Shown: positions 7,963 through 17,913, numbered from the stretch's first letter. The stretch is 64,000 bases of DNA from CG2-30-58-95 sp964618215 (GCA_964618215.1 CAZTZE010000001.1:104223-168222); one strand, 5' to 3'. Notes: generated by a model from the letters alone, not told the origin. Made by a program: numbers and translations.

Positions 7963-9696
7963 TTACTTATTCTTCATTCGTTCCAGGATGCCCATGAGTT
8001 TCTCATTGCCACCCGCCGCGGGCCGCCAGTCAACGTGGATAACTTCAGCCCCTTGCGCTACAAGACTTTCCGTGAAAGAATCCAAGCCGACATTGATGGC
8101 TACCAAAGGGTGTTCAAATGTAGAGAGATTGACGCTCGCGATTGGGTGTTCAGCGGCGCTTGCATCTTTTTCCCCCAAGGTTCGCAACAGCCGTCCCACG
8201 TAACGAGCCGCGACATCGTTGCTGGTCATCACGATTGCACCGGCCTCTTCGAGCATCTGGATTTGAGCGGCCATATTCTGGGGGTCTTCATCCGTCCCTG
8301 AAACGACAGCCACAACTTCGAGATAACGCCCGCCGTCTTCTGCAATTTTGCGGGCTTTTGCAATCGCGGGAGCCAGCTCGCTGGCCGGGTTCGGATGGGC
8401 ACCGAAGCCCAAAACAACATCCAGCAGGATAACGGCCACTTGGGGGTCACTGGCCTCTTTCTCCAGCCGACGGATGCGCAGATCATTGTCCATCATCGGG
8501 TGCAGACGACCAACCGTGAACTCATCTTCCCCGAGATCAATGAGGGTGTGTTCCTTGCTCACCAAAGAATCTGCCAGACGTAATTCTTTTTTCAGAGGCG
8601 CATTTGAATAAACTGCTGGAAGATAATCCCTCAAGATGAGTTGAGCCTCATAAGCCAGAGTGCCACCTGAGAAAAGCCCTCTCAGATAGCGTTGCCCTGA
8701 CGAGAATCTTCCGAGGTCCAAGCCACCAACCAAATCTTTATGATCCCCTGCCTTAGACAACTGGACAGCCAGTTCGGCAGTTTCATCAAAAGTCGTAACA
8801 AAGGTTACATTATCAACTTTGCGCATGGCGGTTGAATAGCCAATGAAATTCACGACCACTGGCTTCCCCACTAAACGTGCGGCTTCGATGAGTTCGCCAG
8901 CCACTTTGGGCGAGGGCGGCTTGGAAACCAGGACAATCACTTTTGTGTCCGGATCGCGGCTCATCAGATCAAGAGCCTGGCGGGCTGTGATGGCATTCAC
9001 ATCTTCAGAGAGGTCACGCCCGCCGGTGCCGAAGGCATGGGTGAGGCCCCCGCCCATCTGGTGGATGCGAACAGAGACTTGCTGCAAGCCGGTTCCCGAG
9101 GCCGCTACGATGCCAATCGGCCCGCGCCGAACTTTGTTGGCGAACCCCAATCCAACCCCATTGACAATGGCTGTGCCACAGTCAGGCCCCATAACCAGCA
9201 GGCCCTTCCTGGCAGCCTCTTGTTTCAAAGCGATCTCTTCCTTCAAGGGGACATTGTCACTGTAAAGGAAGACATGCTTATTTAATCCCAAAGCCTGGCG
9301 AGTCACATCTGCGGCATACCGCCCTGGGACGGAGATGAGCACCCATTGGGCAGTGGGCAATCTCTTTGCCGCGGCTTCCAAGCTCTTGGAGCGGTATTCC
9401 TGATCCACGCTCCCACTTCGGCGAGCCGCGACAAGTTCATCCACTTTTCCAAGAGCAGTCTGAGCTGAAGATTCGTTTTCACCTTTGACAACGATGATCA
9501 GGTCATTGGCTCCAGCCCCCTTAACCTCATCTACAAGTAAATTACTCTGTGCAAGGACATCCTTATTGGCATCCGTTCCCATCACTACACCGGCGTCTAA
9601 AACACCGGGTTGCTCTGACAGGGAACGCTGTAATTGCATCAGCACTACAGAGTCATAATAAGCACCAGATCGTATTTCAGCTTTAATGAATGCCAT
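7963..9696 (-). CDS. fdrA: FdrA-family acyl-CoA-synthetase-like protein
   Basis: A 577-residue FdrA homologue, related to the succinyl-CoA synthetase alpha/beta fold. The N-terminus MAFIKAEIRSGAYYDSVVLM is the FdrA pattern. A CoA-binding-like GIVAASGTGLQQVSVRIHQM segment (about residues 193-212) and GPDCGTAIVNGVGLGFAN are present. E. coli FdrA belongs to the allantoin region and was linked to oxamate carbamoyltransferase with YlbE and YlbF. The start at 9696 was chosen by alignment with the family N-terminus; a start four codons upstream is possible. It is followed closely by the nitrilase gene. The upstream gap to the CoA-transferase gene holds a palindromic repeat. Confidence 0.87.
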   Translation of the reverse strand: MAFIKAEIRSGAYYDSVVLMQLQRSLSEQPGVLDAGVVMGTDANKDVLAQSNLLVDEVKGAGANDLIIVVKGENESSAQTALGKVDELVAARRSGSVDQEYRSKSLEAAAKRLPTAQWVLISVPGRYAADVTRQALGLNKHVFLYSDNVPLKEEIALKQEAARKGLLVMGPDCGTAIVNGVGLGFANKVRRGPIGIVAASGTGLQQVSVRIHQMGGGLTHAFGTGGRDLSEDVNAITARQALDLMSRDPDTKVIVLVSKPPSPKVAGELIEAARLVGKPVVVNFIGYSTAMRKVDNVTFVTTFDETAELAVQLSKAGDHKDLVGGLDLGRFSSGQRYLRGLFSGGTLAYEAQLILRDYLPAVYSNAPLKKELRLADSLVSKEHTLIDLGEDEFTVGRLHPMMDNDLRIRRLEKEASDPQVAVILLDVVLGFGAHPNPASELAPAIAKARKIAEDGGRYLEVVAVVSGTDEDPQNMAAQIQMLEEAGAIVMTSNDVAARYVGRLLRTLGEKDASAAEHPIASVNLSTFEHPLVAINVGLDSFTESLVAQGAEVIHVDWRPAAGGNEKLMGILERMKNK

Positions 9697-9758
9697 AATC
9701 TCTTCCATTCCAAGTTTGTAGTTTCAGACTTTATTCGTAATAAGCCAAGAGGCTCGTG

Positions 9759-9860
9759 TTGGACGCTGACCCTTGCACCGCCCGCAAGGGCAGTGTAAAC
9801 GCTGATTTTCGCTGATTCATGGGTTAAATCTGCGTTTTTCAGCGTGAATCAGCGTCCCAA
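9759..9860. repeat. Palindromic CGCTGA repeat in intergenic gap
   Basis: The gap between the CoA-transferase and fdrA genes contains TTGGACGCTGA, two further CGCTGATT words, and facing copies AATCAGCGTCCCAA. There is also a small internal hairpin (CCCTTGC...GCAAGGG). The pattern of a short word repeated directly and then in inverted form is the same as at many other gene boundaries in this window. Confidence 0.6.
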
Positions 9861-9881
9861 TATTATTGCGGAATATGTCTA

Positions 9882-11090
9882 TTATATTGCCCCTTTGTCC
9901 CGCAATGACGCCACGCCCGCGGGTGAGTAATCTAATAGACCTGTAAGCACTTCTGCGGTGTGCTCACCCAACAGCGGCGGCGGTCTGTGGATTTCTGCCG
10001 GGGTTTGGGACAATTTGTAGGGGAAGCCCGTCAGCCGCACCGTACCGGCAGTTGGGTGCTCGGACTCTAGAGTCATATCGCGCGCCTGTGCCTGGGGGTG
10101 GGCAAAGACTTCTGGAAGTGAATTGATGGGGCCGCAGGGAAGACCAGCTTTGATCAAATCGGCAAGCCAGTCATTGGCATCCCGGTGAGAAAAAATTTTA
10201 TTGAGTTCATCAACCAACGCCTCCCGGTTGGCAACCCGATCCCCATTGGTGGCAAAACGGCTGTCGGTTTTCATATCTGGACGAACAAGCATGTCACATA
10301 ATAATCCCCATTGCCGCTCATTGGCTGCACCCAATACGAACCAGCCATCGCGAGCAAAAAATGCCTCGTAGGGGGCGACATTTGGATGGGCGTTACCTAA
10401 ACGGCGAGGCGGCTCTCCCCCGACCAAATAGTTGGAGGCTGCGTTTGCCAGGAGCGCGATATGCGAATCGAAAAGGGAGATGTCTACCAGTTGCCCCTCC
10501 CCCGTGAGGTCGCGGGCATGCAAGGCCGCCAGGATTGCGGTAGCTGCAAACATCCCGGAGGTGATGTCGATAACAGGTATGCCTACGCGAGATGGAGGCC
10601 CATCCACCGGCCCGGTGATACTCATCATCCCGCCCTCGGCCTGGAGAATCGCGTCATAACCGGGGCGCTCAGCAAAAGGGCCGGTGCGTCCATAACCGCT
10701 GATAGAGCAATAGATTAATCTTGGGTACAAGCTATGCAAATCGGCATACCCCAGGCCCATCTGGTCTAAAACCCCGCTGCGATAGTTCTCAACCAGTACA
10801 TCCGAGATGCCCGCCAGTTGGCGAATGATCTCTTGTCCTTCCGGGGTTTGGATATTGACCGTCAGGCTGCGTTTGTTGCGGTTGGCGGCAATAAAATAAG
10901 CGGATTCGCCCGGATAGGGGCCATACGCTTTGCCGACAAAGGGCGGCCCCCAGCCACGGCTTTCGTCCCCGCTATCCGGCCGTTCCACTTTGATCACATC
11001 TGCACCCAAATCTCCCAACATCATCGTGCAGTATGGGCCTGCCATGGCACGGGTTATATCTAAAATCCGAATGTTATCAAGGGGTCGCAT
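9882..11090 (-). CDS. Family III CoA-transferase (CaiB/Frc-like)
   Basis: A 402-residue family III CoA-transferase. These enzymes move CoA between carboxylic acids through an aspartyl-CoA intermediate. The N-terminal LDITRAMAGPYCTMMLGDLGADVIKVE is the family signature, and the catalytic Asp lies in RPGYDAILQAEGG (about residue 149). The length is typical. It is probably the first gene of the operon, with a good promoter 90-120 bases upstream (11183-11211). With FdrA and the amidase downstream it may activate the acid left after nitrogen removal. The acid is unknown; formyl-CoA/oxalate-type transferases are in the same family. Confidence 0.88.
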   Translation of the reverse strand: MRPLDNIRILDITRAMAGPYCTMMLGDLGADVIKVERPDSGDESRGWGPPFVGKAYGPYPGESAYFIAANRNKRSLTVNIQTPEGQEIIRQLAGISDVLVENYRSGVLDQMGLGYADLHSLYPRLIYCSISGYGRTGPFAERPGYDAILQAEGGMMSITGPVDGPPSRVGIPVIDITSGMFAATAILAALHARDLTGEGQLVDISLFDSHIALLANAASNYLVGGEPPRRLGNAHPNVAPYEAFFARDGWFVLGAANERQWGLLCDMLVRPDMKTDSRFATNGDRVANREALVDELNKIFSHRDANDWLADLIKAGLPCGPINSLPEVFAHPQAQARDMTLESEHPTAGTVRLTGFPYKLSQTPAEIHRPPPLLGEHTAEVLTGLLDYSPAGVASLRDKGAI

Positions 11091-11182
11091 GGTCTCTTTT
11101 CAACTGTGTTAGTTTTGATTCAGTGAGATGTCACGTTAATTGCTTTGGTCAGCAAACCATAAAGAGAGCTTAAAGGATCTAT

Positions 11183-11211
11183 AGTATAAGCCCTTCTTTC
11201 ACAAAAAACAA
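11183..11211 (-). promoter_or_regulatory. Sigma70-type promoter for the CoA-transferase operon
   Basis: On the minus strand TTGTTT (-35, 11206-11211) and TATACT (-10, 11183-11188) are separated by exactly 17 bases. Transcription would start about 80-85 bases before the CoA-transferase ATG. Confidence 0.5.
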
Positions 11212-11457
11212 CAAAAATTCACACGAGCAGCTATTTTTTATGATAACTTTTGGCCTGTTTTTTCCCCGGTGCCGTATGCTCATCCTCTCAGTGTTCAGCC
11301 CTTCCCCCATTTTATTGAGAAGTTACTCAGTAACATCGCTGGGGTATGGTTTTCTGGTCATCAGCAGAGTTTACCATCCCCGAAAAATTCATAACGGTGC
11401 GCGTCAGCCGCTCGCGGTGTTAGCCCGCGCCCACTTTTTTGAAAGCGATGCGTAAAC

Positions 11458-12192
11458 TCAGATGTTTGTGAATGTGAAGCGCATTTCGTATTTCTTCAAT
11501 ACAACATTCGTCATGGCTACAGCGGCATATGTCAGAGATTCGCTAAATTCATTTGCGACGATGATGCCCCGCACTTTTCGGCCATGTGCCAGATTTTCTA
11601 TCACCCAGCCCATATACCGAAGAATCTGACCACATACCTTGTCGTCAACTTTTCCGGCTTTAAGTTCAATTACAACCAAATCGCCGTTCTGGTCAATGCA
11701 GAGAAAGTCAAGCCTACCAACTGACCCTGTATCCAGTTGTTGGCCTGAAATTCCATTCTCGTTATAGAGCCGCAGATTAGGTTCGAGTTGAGCCAAATTA
11801 GACAGAAGGCCCTTTTCAAGGTCTCTTTCCAGAGAGAAAGTTGTATCCGAAGCGGTCGTTTCAAGTTCTTCAACTGCTTCTGTCTCTGCTTCTTCACTTG
11901 CCCCCGCAACCTGAACGCCTTTGTCTGTTACTTCCCATATGCCATCTGTTTCTGGATTCCAACGCCGATAGCGGCCACCACCAAGACTGAACAGGAAAGC
12001 GTGTTTTCTTTGAGAGGGATAATGGCGGCTCGTGGGGTGATTGACACTTAGGCCAATAAGGTGAGCCTGAATAGTATTTCTTCGCCAAGGCTGGTCAGGA
12101 TATTTGGCGTAGACTCGCTCAATTACTTGAGCCGTCGAAAGAATGCCGGTTTCATTTGCAAAGACTTCTGCTATCGCTTCCCAGCAAGTCAT
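11458..12192 (-). CDS. PD-(D/E)XK nuclease with NucS-like C-terminal domain
   Basis: A 244-residue protein. The C-terminal half has the RecB-like nuclease core of EndoMS/NucS (DUF91): GRLDFLCIDQNGDLVVIELK, with Asp and the E-x-K pair, followed by GQILRYMGWV. The N-terminal 95 residues look like a winged-helix-type domain (WEAIAEVFANETGILSTAQVIE) instead of the NucS DNA-binding domain. An acidic linker (about residues 99-115) joins them. It lies 108 bases downstream of the FHA gene of the secretion locus, on the same strand. It could be a solitary mismatch or defence-type nuclease, or an accessory gene. No immunity partner is seen. Eleven-base inverted repeats (TGTTAGCCCGC and its complement) flank it. 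Confidence 0.75.
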   Translation of the reverse strand: MTCWEAIAEVFANETGILSTAQVIERVYAKYPDQPWRRNTIQAHLIGLSVNHPTSRHYPSQRKHAFLFSLGGGRYRRWNPETDGIWEVTDKGVQVAGASEEAETEAVEELETTASDTTFSLERDLEKGLLSNLAQLEPNLRLYNENGISGQQLDTGSVGRLDFLCIDQNGDLVVIELKAGKVDDKVCGQILRYMGWVIENLAHGRKVRGIIVANEFSESLTYAAVAMTNVVLKKYEMRFTFTNI

Positions 12193-12300
12193 ATCAGTTC
12201 TCTCACTTTATTGCGACATCCCAATGAACAGGCCGGATGCTGTGAATACAACGAGCGGGCTAACACGCTCTAGACGGAATGTGCCGAATAGTCCGCAGGT

Positions 12301-13365
12301 TTAAATTTCAAAACGCACAATCACACTTGGCCCCAGTTGGATATGCACCCCCGGGCTTATTTCGTGTGGGATGTCAGGCTGGATGCTTTTAGCGTTGATG
12401 GCAACGCCGTTGGTGCTGTGTAAATCAGTGATGTAGAATTTTTTTGTGCGCGGGTCGAAGGTGACCTCGGCATGTCTGCGTGAGATTTCGGATTCATTGA
12501 GCAAAATGGGCGTCTCACGACCCAGCACAAACGGGTAAGCGACAATATCATGTCGCTGCCCAATACGTTCTGAGACAGTGCATTTTTCAACTACGAGATA
12601 CGAAAGAATATTTTCTTCGGATACGAATAGGGTCTCGCCTTTTTTCTCGGAGACGGGCGGAGATACAGGCGGAGGAACTGGTGTGGGTATTGACCGCAGA
12701 GGGGCTGTCTGCAACTTGGGTTCTTTGAGCGCAGATGGCTGCAATGCTTGTGTCAGAAATGTCATGACTATTTTGTTGCGACCAAGCAGCAGCTTATCCC
12801 CAGGCTTGATTTCACGCTTGGTCAGCGGGTCAAGCTCTTTTCCGTTCAGGTAAACCGGATTCTGCTCTGCAAGTGGCTCGATGAAGTAATGCCCTTCTGA
12901 GAGTGTAATTTGCGCGTGACGGCGTGAGACGGTCATACCGTTTGGGAGCAACAGCACGTTCACTGCCAGCATTATATTATGATCCACATCGGTGCTGGGA
13001 CGACCGATTACCGCCGGCTGCCACTGGATGTCGTACGCTTTTCCGGTCGTTTCTTCGCGCAGGATAGCATATTGGTGCGGCTCGAGCATTTGCCGGAAGG
13101 TCTGGCGCACGTAGTCGAACACCAGTTCATCCTGGGGTTGGATATCCAATTGTGCAAGTGTGTAGTTGCGGGTGAGTGGGCGGTCAGAGCCTTTCAAGTA
13201 AACGGCATATTTTTCAGGCGACTCGGTAGGGATATCATCAAATTCTTTCAAGATTTCGTCAATGAGAGTGTCAATGCTGAGTGTTTTACGCAGTTTTGAA
13301 CGCTGACCAGTGCGTTCAAACACATCAATCTTGATTTCGAGATAATCGTCCATGCTCATCACCAT
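12301..13365 (-). CDS. Ubiquitin-like plus double FHA-domain protein of the type VII-like locus
   Basis: A 354-residue cytoplasmic protein. Residues about 6-95 form a beta-grasp domain (LEIKIDVFERTGQ...LTRNYTLAQLDIQPQDELVFDYV), like YukD/EsaB of Firmicutes type VII systems. Two FHA domains follow: about 115-205 (VIGRPS, SRRHAQI, NPVYLNGKEL) and about 262-354 (FVLGRE, SRRHAEV, HSTNGVAIN). FHA domains bind phosphothreonine. In Firmicutes two FHA domains sit at the N-terminus of EssC; here they are split off and fused to the ubiquitin-like module, three bases after the EccC/EssC stop. The start at 13365 is one of three close ATGs. It probably links ATPase assembly to kinase signalling. Confidence 0.82.
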   Translation of the reverse strand: MVMSMDDYLEIKIDVFERTGQRSKLRKTLSIDTLIDEILKEFDDIPTESPEKYAVYLKGSDRPLTRNYTLAQLDIQPQDELVFDYVRQTFRQMLEPHQYAILREETTGKAYDIQWQPAVIGRPSTDVDHNIMLAVNVLLLPNGMTVSRRHAQITLSEGHYFIEPLAEQNPVYLNGKELDPLTKREIKPGDKLLLGRNKIVMTFLTQALQPSALKEPKLQTAPLRSIPTPVPPPVSPPVSEKKGETLFVSEENILSYLVVEKCTVSERIGQRHDIVAYPFVLGRETPILLNESEISRRHAEVTFDPRTKKFYITDLHSTNGVAINAKSIQPDIPHEISPGVHIQLGPSVIVRFEI

Positions 13366-13368
13366 CTC

Positions 13369-16300
13369 TTACTCATCCTTGATCAGTCCCATCGCCCTGG
13401 CATTATTAAGGATGTCATTGGGTGAAAGGATCGAAAGCAGCGACTCCGGCATGCCATTTTCGGCAAGCTGTTTTTTTAGCTTTTCGATGTCGTACTTTGT
13501 CTCACCGACTACCTTCGGGGAGGAAGAAGGTGCCGGAGCATGCGGTATCTCATCTTTCTTGGATTTTTTTGACGTGTCCTTCGCCTTGACGTTTTTGCCC
13601 TTGTCGCTGCCCGACTGGTTTAGCCACTGCACTTTTTTCTGTGGATAGCGCTGTTGGATGGCTTTTACCCAGGAATCTAGCGAACCTTCGATGTCTTCAT
13701 CGTTGGTATAGGGAGTGGCGATTTGAAGCATTGCAGTAATTCCAGAGCGCACAGTAAAGCCGCGTCCCATCGGCAATTCCACGTCAGCCAGACTGCGCGG
13801 GAATTTACCATTCAGACGGTTGACAGAATCGGAATTCTTCAACCCAATGCCAAAATTAGGCGCGGTGACAACCTTTCGCAGGTCATCCGAAGCGTTGACG
13901 ATGCTAACAGATCCGGCGATGATAATGCAAACGCCGGCAGTCTGGTACTTGCGAACCAGAGCCGCCATTCCTTCGAAGAACGCCGTTTTCTTACGGCTGC
14001 TCTCCTCTGTAAAAGCGTCATAGTTATCAATAACGATCAGGATTTTGCGCCGCTTGGGGTTAACTTCGAAGTCCGCACACTCGACTTGCATGTTTTCAAG
14101 GAAGGCATCCAGTTCTTCCACATCGGTGATGGTTTCAACGACGTGCGGAATATCCGCCAGGGATGTTTCGTTGCCTTTCCAGAGTTTGCGCGAGAAATCC
14201 ACGAGCACCATGATGAACTCATCTGGTGAATAGTTTTGTGCCAGCGAAATGATCATAGTGCGTAGGGTAGTGGTCTTGCCGGAGAATGGCGGGCCAATGA
14301 CCACCATGTGCGGTCCCTGGCGCTCAATGTTAATCAAGGCAGGCTGCAATGAACGGTCGTCCAGCCCAACAATGGCGTTCAAGCGGCGGGTTTCTGGTAC
14401 AGAAGCCTGCTTGATCAAATTTTCCAGAGAAACGCGCAGCGGCAGGGTCTCTATGGTGGATGGTTTTTCGCCCTTCCAGTTGTTTCCCCAAATTTCTGTC
14501 ATGCGCATGCACATTTTGCTGATCTTTCCAAGTCCGTCCGAGTCGCCATCCTGAGGCGGGAAGGAGAGTGCGGTTTGGAATTCGAGTGGTATGTTACCAA
14601 CGCGCACGTAACCACGGCCGGGAACCGGGCTGAGGTCTGCTGGAACGCCGCGCCCGACGATAGTGGAATATTCAGAGGCATCAGACAATTTGAGCGTAAA
14701 TCGCTCTGAAATCAGGTTGAAGAGCTTGCCTGTCAGCGCGGCTGGGACGTCTGCTGTGAGCAGGAAGTGCATACCATAAGCGCGCGATCCGCGTATCAGC
14801 GAGATGAAAGGCTCCATCAAACCTTCATAGTATTCCTTGAATTCAGCAAAATTATTGAGCACTACCAGCACTGCCGGAAGACGCTTATCAGGATTGGCGA
14901 GGTTGTAGGAATCAAGGCTGTTGACTTTCGCTTCGCTGAAAAATATTTGCCGTTGGTCAATAATCTCATTGATCTTGCGCAGGACACGCTTTACGCGTTC
15001 TTCTTCTTCGGATGTAATGACTGCGCCAACGTGCGGCAAATCCTGGAAGATGCTCAAGGCTCGTCCGCCAAAATCAAGGATGTAAATATGCAATTCGCCT
15101 GGGGAATGCGTGAGTGCCAGGCTGCTAATCACAGTGCGCAGGAATGTCGTCTTGCCGCGCCCAGATGCGCCAAAGACCACCGCATGACCATTGGTGAAGT
15201 CAATCCGGAGCGGTTTCTGGCTGGCTTGATAAGGGTTGTCAATCAAGCCGATTAGCGGACGCATGGCATTCTTGCCCCATTGAATACCGCTCCAGCCGAA
15301 ATCTTTCTCCCATACCTCACCAGCCTTTTCATTCAGCGACATACCACTGATTTTCTGAGTATCAAAGGCGCGCAGCAGTTCCATATCAGCATCATTCATG
15401 TATGCTGTATCCAGCGGCGTTTGCAGCGTAAGGATGTTTGTTCCAGTCTGGGTTGGCAAAAACTCAGGCCACGGACGCCATTGTGGACGGGACTCTTGTA
15501 CGGCTAGATTTGCCAGCATGTCGTTGATGACATCGTAAAGCTTGGGCGGTTCGGTGGCTTTTTGTGCTGCACTTTTCTTCGGGCGGTCGAGCCAGATAAC
15601 ATTTGGCGCGACGTTTTCTTCCTGCGGTCCTTTGTAGTCGCTGCCAGTGTAAGCCGTTTGGATCAACTCGATGTTTTCGTTACCAACTTGCAGGTAGCCG
15701 CGTCCCGGAATGCCGGGAGGCAGGAAGGCAGCATCAGTACGTCGAAGCAGTTCACGGCTGTCGTCGGGTGTTTCAACGCGCAGGCAGATACGGAATTTGA
15801 TATTGGCGCGCATCTGGTCTGTGACGCCAGCCGGTCGCTGCGCCGCCAAAATGAGAGTGACACCCAGCGCCCGCCCAAGGCGAGTGATACTCTCCAACTG
15901 CGCCTTATATTCCGCGTTGCCCGCAATCATTTCAGCAAATTCGTCAATGATGATGAAAAGGTGCGGGTAAGGCGGGCGTTCTGGGTCGAGATTCAAGCCT
16001 TTTTTGCGGTAATGGACAAGATCCTTGGAGTTGGTATAAGTGTTCAGCTTCTGACGCCTGTCCAGCTCCGCGATGATGGAAGAGAAAACGCGTGCCGTGG
16101 CAGATTGGTCCAGGTTGGTGACGATATCCACTTTATGGGGCAGGTGCTTGAATGGTTCGAAAGTCGCGCCGCCTTTATAGTCAATCAGCACGAAGTTGAG
16201 TACGTTGGGGTTGAAATTAAGAGCAAGGCCAATGATCAGGGTCATCAATAGTTCCGACTTGCCCGACCCGGTGGAGCCTGCAATGATGCCATGCACGCCA

Positions 16301-17913
16301 TCTGCCTTGGCAGAGAAGGTCAGCACACGCGGTTCATTGCCAGAAAGCAAGCCGATGGCCGTGTATAACCAATCGGCAGATTTCGGGTCCATGCTGCGCC
16401 GCCAGTTCTCGCGCGCCATCTCCTGAAGCTGGTCAATTGAGGTGACATTGAGCATTTCAAGCAGTGTAGCAGTGGACGCTAAACTTGAACCGTAACCACG
16501 CCGGATGTCACATGGTTCAAGGTTTTTGGAGAAGTTGCGCGCCATTTCCTGAGTGGAAACCAATTTCGTCTTGCCAACGTAGCGGAGGGTGTTGAACCCG
16601 GTTTCTGCATAGCGAAAAATAGCGGAATCTTCGTCTGATGGATCGTCGTCCACTTCGATGACTGCGCTGCAGCGACTGGGGATTTTGGACCGTTCAGGGA
16701 CAAGGAACAGTATCGCCGCGCCGAGCAATTGCCCGTCCATTAAAATCGTGGAGATTGCTGCTTCAGCCTCGATATCATGCAGGCACGACCATTCGGGGAC
16801 CTGGTTCTGCACATCAACGACTACCAGCAGAAAAGGTAATTTGACGTCCGCGCCACTTTCTTTGTCCTGCAAGCGCATACGGCGGCGTTCCAAGATGGTA
16901 CGAATGTTCTTCCAGAACAGACGCATGCGATCGGCTTCGTTTTCAGCGGGCTTCTCGCCTTCTTCGAAGCACAAAGTTTCAGATTTATCGGCTTCTTTAC
17001 AATGGGGGAGAGCATAGGCCCATCGCCAGTACTGGCGCGCTTCGTTTGTACCGGCGACGTAAAGCATGGTGTCTTGCGGCGAGTGGAAGGCGGCATAATC
17101 TACCAACATGGTGCGCAAATAGGCGTGAACTTCCTCAGGCGAGGTTCCAGTAATGCCGATAGAATGTCGGAGGGTGATTTCCTTCTGCTCTTCAGCCTCG
17201 TTATCGTCTTCTTCCTGCTCGGATTTAGACTCGACCTTCTTGCGTTCTTTTTCATCCACTGCCAGGAGTAAGGGAACGGTCACGGGAACATCAAACAGCA
17301 AGCGCGAATCTTCAGCCAGCCGCGTTGCTTCTCGGTAGAGCGGACTTTCCACCTTTTCATTTTCGGAAATTTTGTAAATCGTTGTGGAATGGCGCGCACT
17401 GATGCCCAGGCGCAGGTGCATGAAATCATAGTCACCCGGACGGCGCTCCCAAAGACGCGTGCCTGAACGAATATCCTCCTCGCGTTCGGCAAGGTTGCGT
17501 CCAAGGTCGCTGGCAATTGTCAGGGTTTTCTCAGGGTCGGGATGGTTATAGTAGTAGTAAATGCGCTGCTGTTCATGCTCACTTTCCATCTGGCGGCGTA
17601 GTTCACTGATGCGCCGTTTGTAGCTGGTTTCCATTTCTTCGCGCTTCTTGCGTTCCTGCTTGTTGGCATAGATTGCCAGTGCAACAGTAGCAACCACCGA
17701 AAGCAGCATTGGAATCATCATGAACAGGTTGCGCCCCTGCCCTAACAACGAAACTAAAATATAACCAAGGATCATCACCATCGGCAGGAAGGCTTGAGCC
17801 AATATTTGCCCTGGATTTTCTTCAATTTCTGGCGGATTGGGAATAATGGTCACGCCCGAGGGAAGTTCAGGTTCAATTCGGGGCGGTCGGTCAATGAATA
17901 TTTTTTGAGACAC
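13369..17913 (-). CDS. EccC/EssC-like FtsK/SpoIIIE three-domain ATPase
   Basis: A 1514-residue membrane ATPase, the motor of type VII secretion systems. Two transmembrane helices lie at about residues 38-80. Three FtsK/SpoIIIE ATPase domains follow, with Walker A motifs GSTGSGKSE (about 543), GASGRGKTT (about 913) and GPPFSGKTT (about 1206). Walker B-like strands are FIIIDEFAEM, AVLVVLNNF and ILIVIDNYD; only the first carries the catalytic DE pair, as is usual for these systems. The lysine-rich C-terminal tail (about 1430-1514) is unlike EssC. It lacks N-terminal FHA domains, which are supplied by the next gene. The start is GTG after AAGGTGAG. It follows the pseudokinase gene by 16 bases. 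Confidence 0.92.
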   Translation of the reverse strand: MSQKIFIDRPPRIEPELPSGVTIIPNPPEIEENPGQILAQAFLPMVMILGYILVSLLGQGRNLFMMIPMLLSVVATVALAIYANKQERKKREEMETSYKRRISELRRQMESEHEQQRIYYYYNHPDPEKTLTIASDLGRNLAEREEDIRSGTRLWERRPGDYDFMHLRLGISARHSTTIYKISENEKVESPLYREATRLAEDSRLLFDVPVTVPLLLAVDEKERKKVESKSEQEEDDNEAEEQKEITLRHSIGITGTSPEEVHAYLRTMLVDYAAFHSPQDTMLYVAGTNEARQYWRWAYALPHCKEADKSETLCFEEGEKPAENEADRMRLFWKNIRTILERRRMRLQDKESGADVKLPFLLVVVDVQNQVPEWSCLHDIEAEAAISTILMDGQLLGAAILFLVPERSKIPSRCSAVIEVDDDPSDEDSAIFRYAETGFNTLRYVGKTKLVSTQEMARNFSKNLEPCDIRRGYGSSLASTATLLEMLNVTSIDQLQEMARENWRRSMDPKSADWLYTAIGLLSGNEPRVLTFSAKADGVHGIIAGSTGSGKSELLMTLIIGLALNFNPNVLNFVLIDYKGGATFEPFKHLPHKVDIVTNLDQSATARVFSSIIAELDRRQKLNTYTNSKDLVHYRKKGLNLDPERPPYPHLFIIIDEFAEMIAGNAEYKAQLESITRLGRALGVTLILAAQRPAGVTDQMRANIKFRICLRVETPDDSRELLRRTDAAFLPPGIPGRGYLQVGNENIELIQTAYTGSDYKGPQEENVAPNVIWLDRPKKSAAQKATEPPKLYDVINDMLANLAVQESRPQWRPWPEFLPTQTGTNILTLQTPLDTAYMNDADMELLRAFDTQKISGMSLNEKAGEVWEKDFGWSGIQWGKNAMRPLIGLIDNPYQASQKPLRIDFTNGHAVVFGASGRGKTTFLRTVISSLALTHSPGELHIYILDFGGRALSIFQDLPHVGAVITSEEEERVKRVLRKINEIIDQRQIFFSEAKVNSLDSYNLANPDKRLPAVLVVLNNFAEFKEYYEGLMEPFISLIRGSRAYGMHFLLTADVPAALTGKLFNLISERFTLKLSDASEYSTIVGRGVPADLSPVPGRGYVRVGNIPLEFQTALSFPPQDGDSDGLGKISKMCMRMTEIWGNNWKGEKPSTIETLPLRVSLENLIKQASVPETRRLNAIVGLDDRSLQPALINIERQGPHMVVIGPPFSGKTTTLRTMIISLAQNYSPDEFIMVLVDFSRKLWKGNETSLADIPHVVETITDVEELDAFLENMQVECADFEVNPKRRKILIVIDNYDAFTEESSRKKTAFFEGMAALVRKYQTAGVCIIIAGSVSIVNASDDLRKVVTAPNFGIGLKNSDSVNRLNGKFPRSLADVELPMGRGFTVRSGITAMLQIATPYTNDEDIEGSLDSWVKAIQQRYPQKKVQWLNQSGSDKGKNVKAKDTSKKSKKDEIPHAPAPSSSPKVVGETKYDIEKLKKQLAENGMPESLLSILSPNDILNNARAMGLIKDE

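Noticed and set aside
11388..11430. GTTAGCC-containing sites near the nuclease considered as integron attC sites
   Set aside because: The core does not fit the GTTRRRY / RYYYAAC consensus, and no integrase gene is present.
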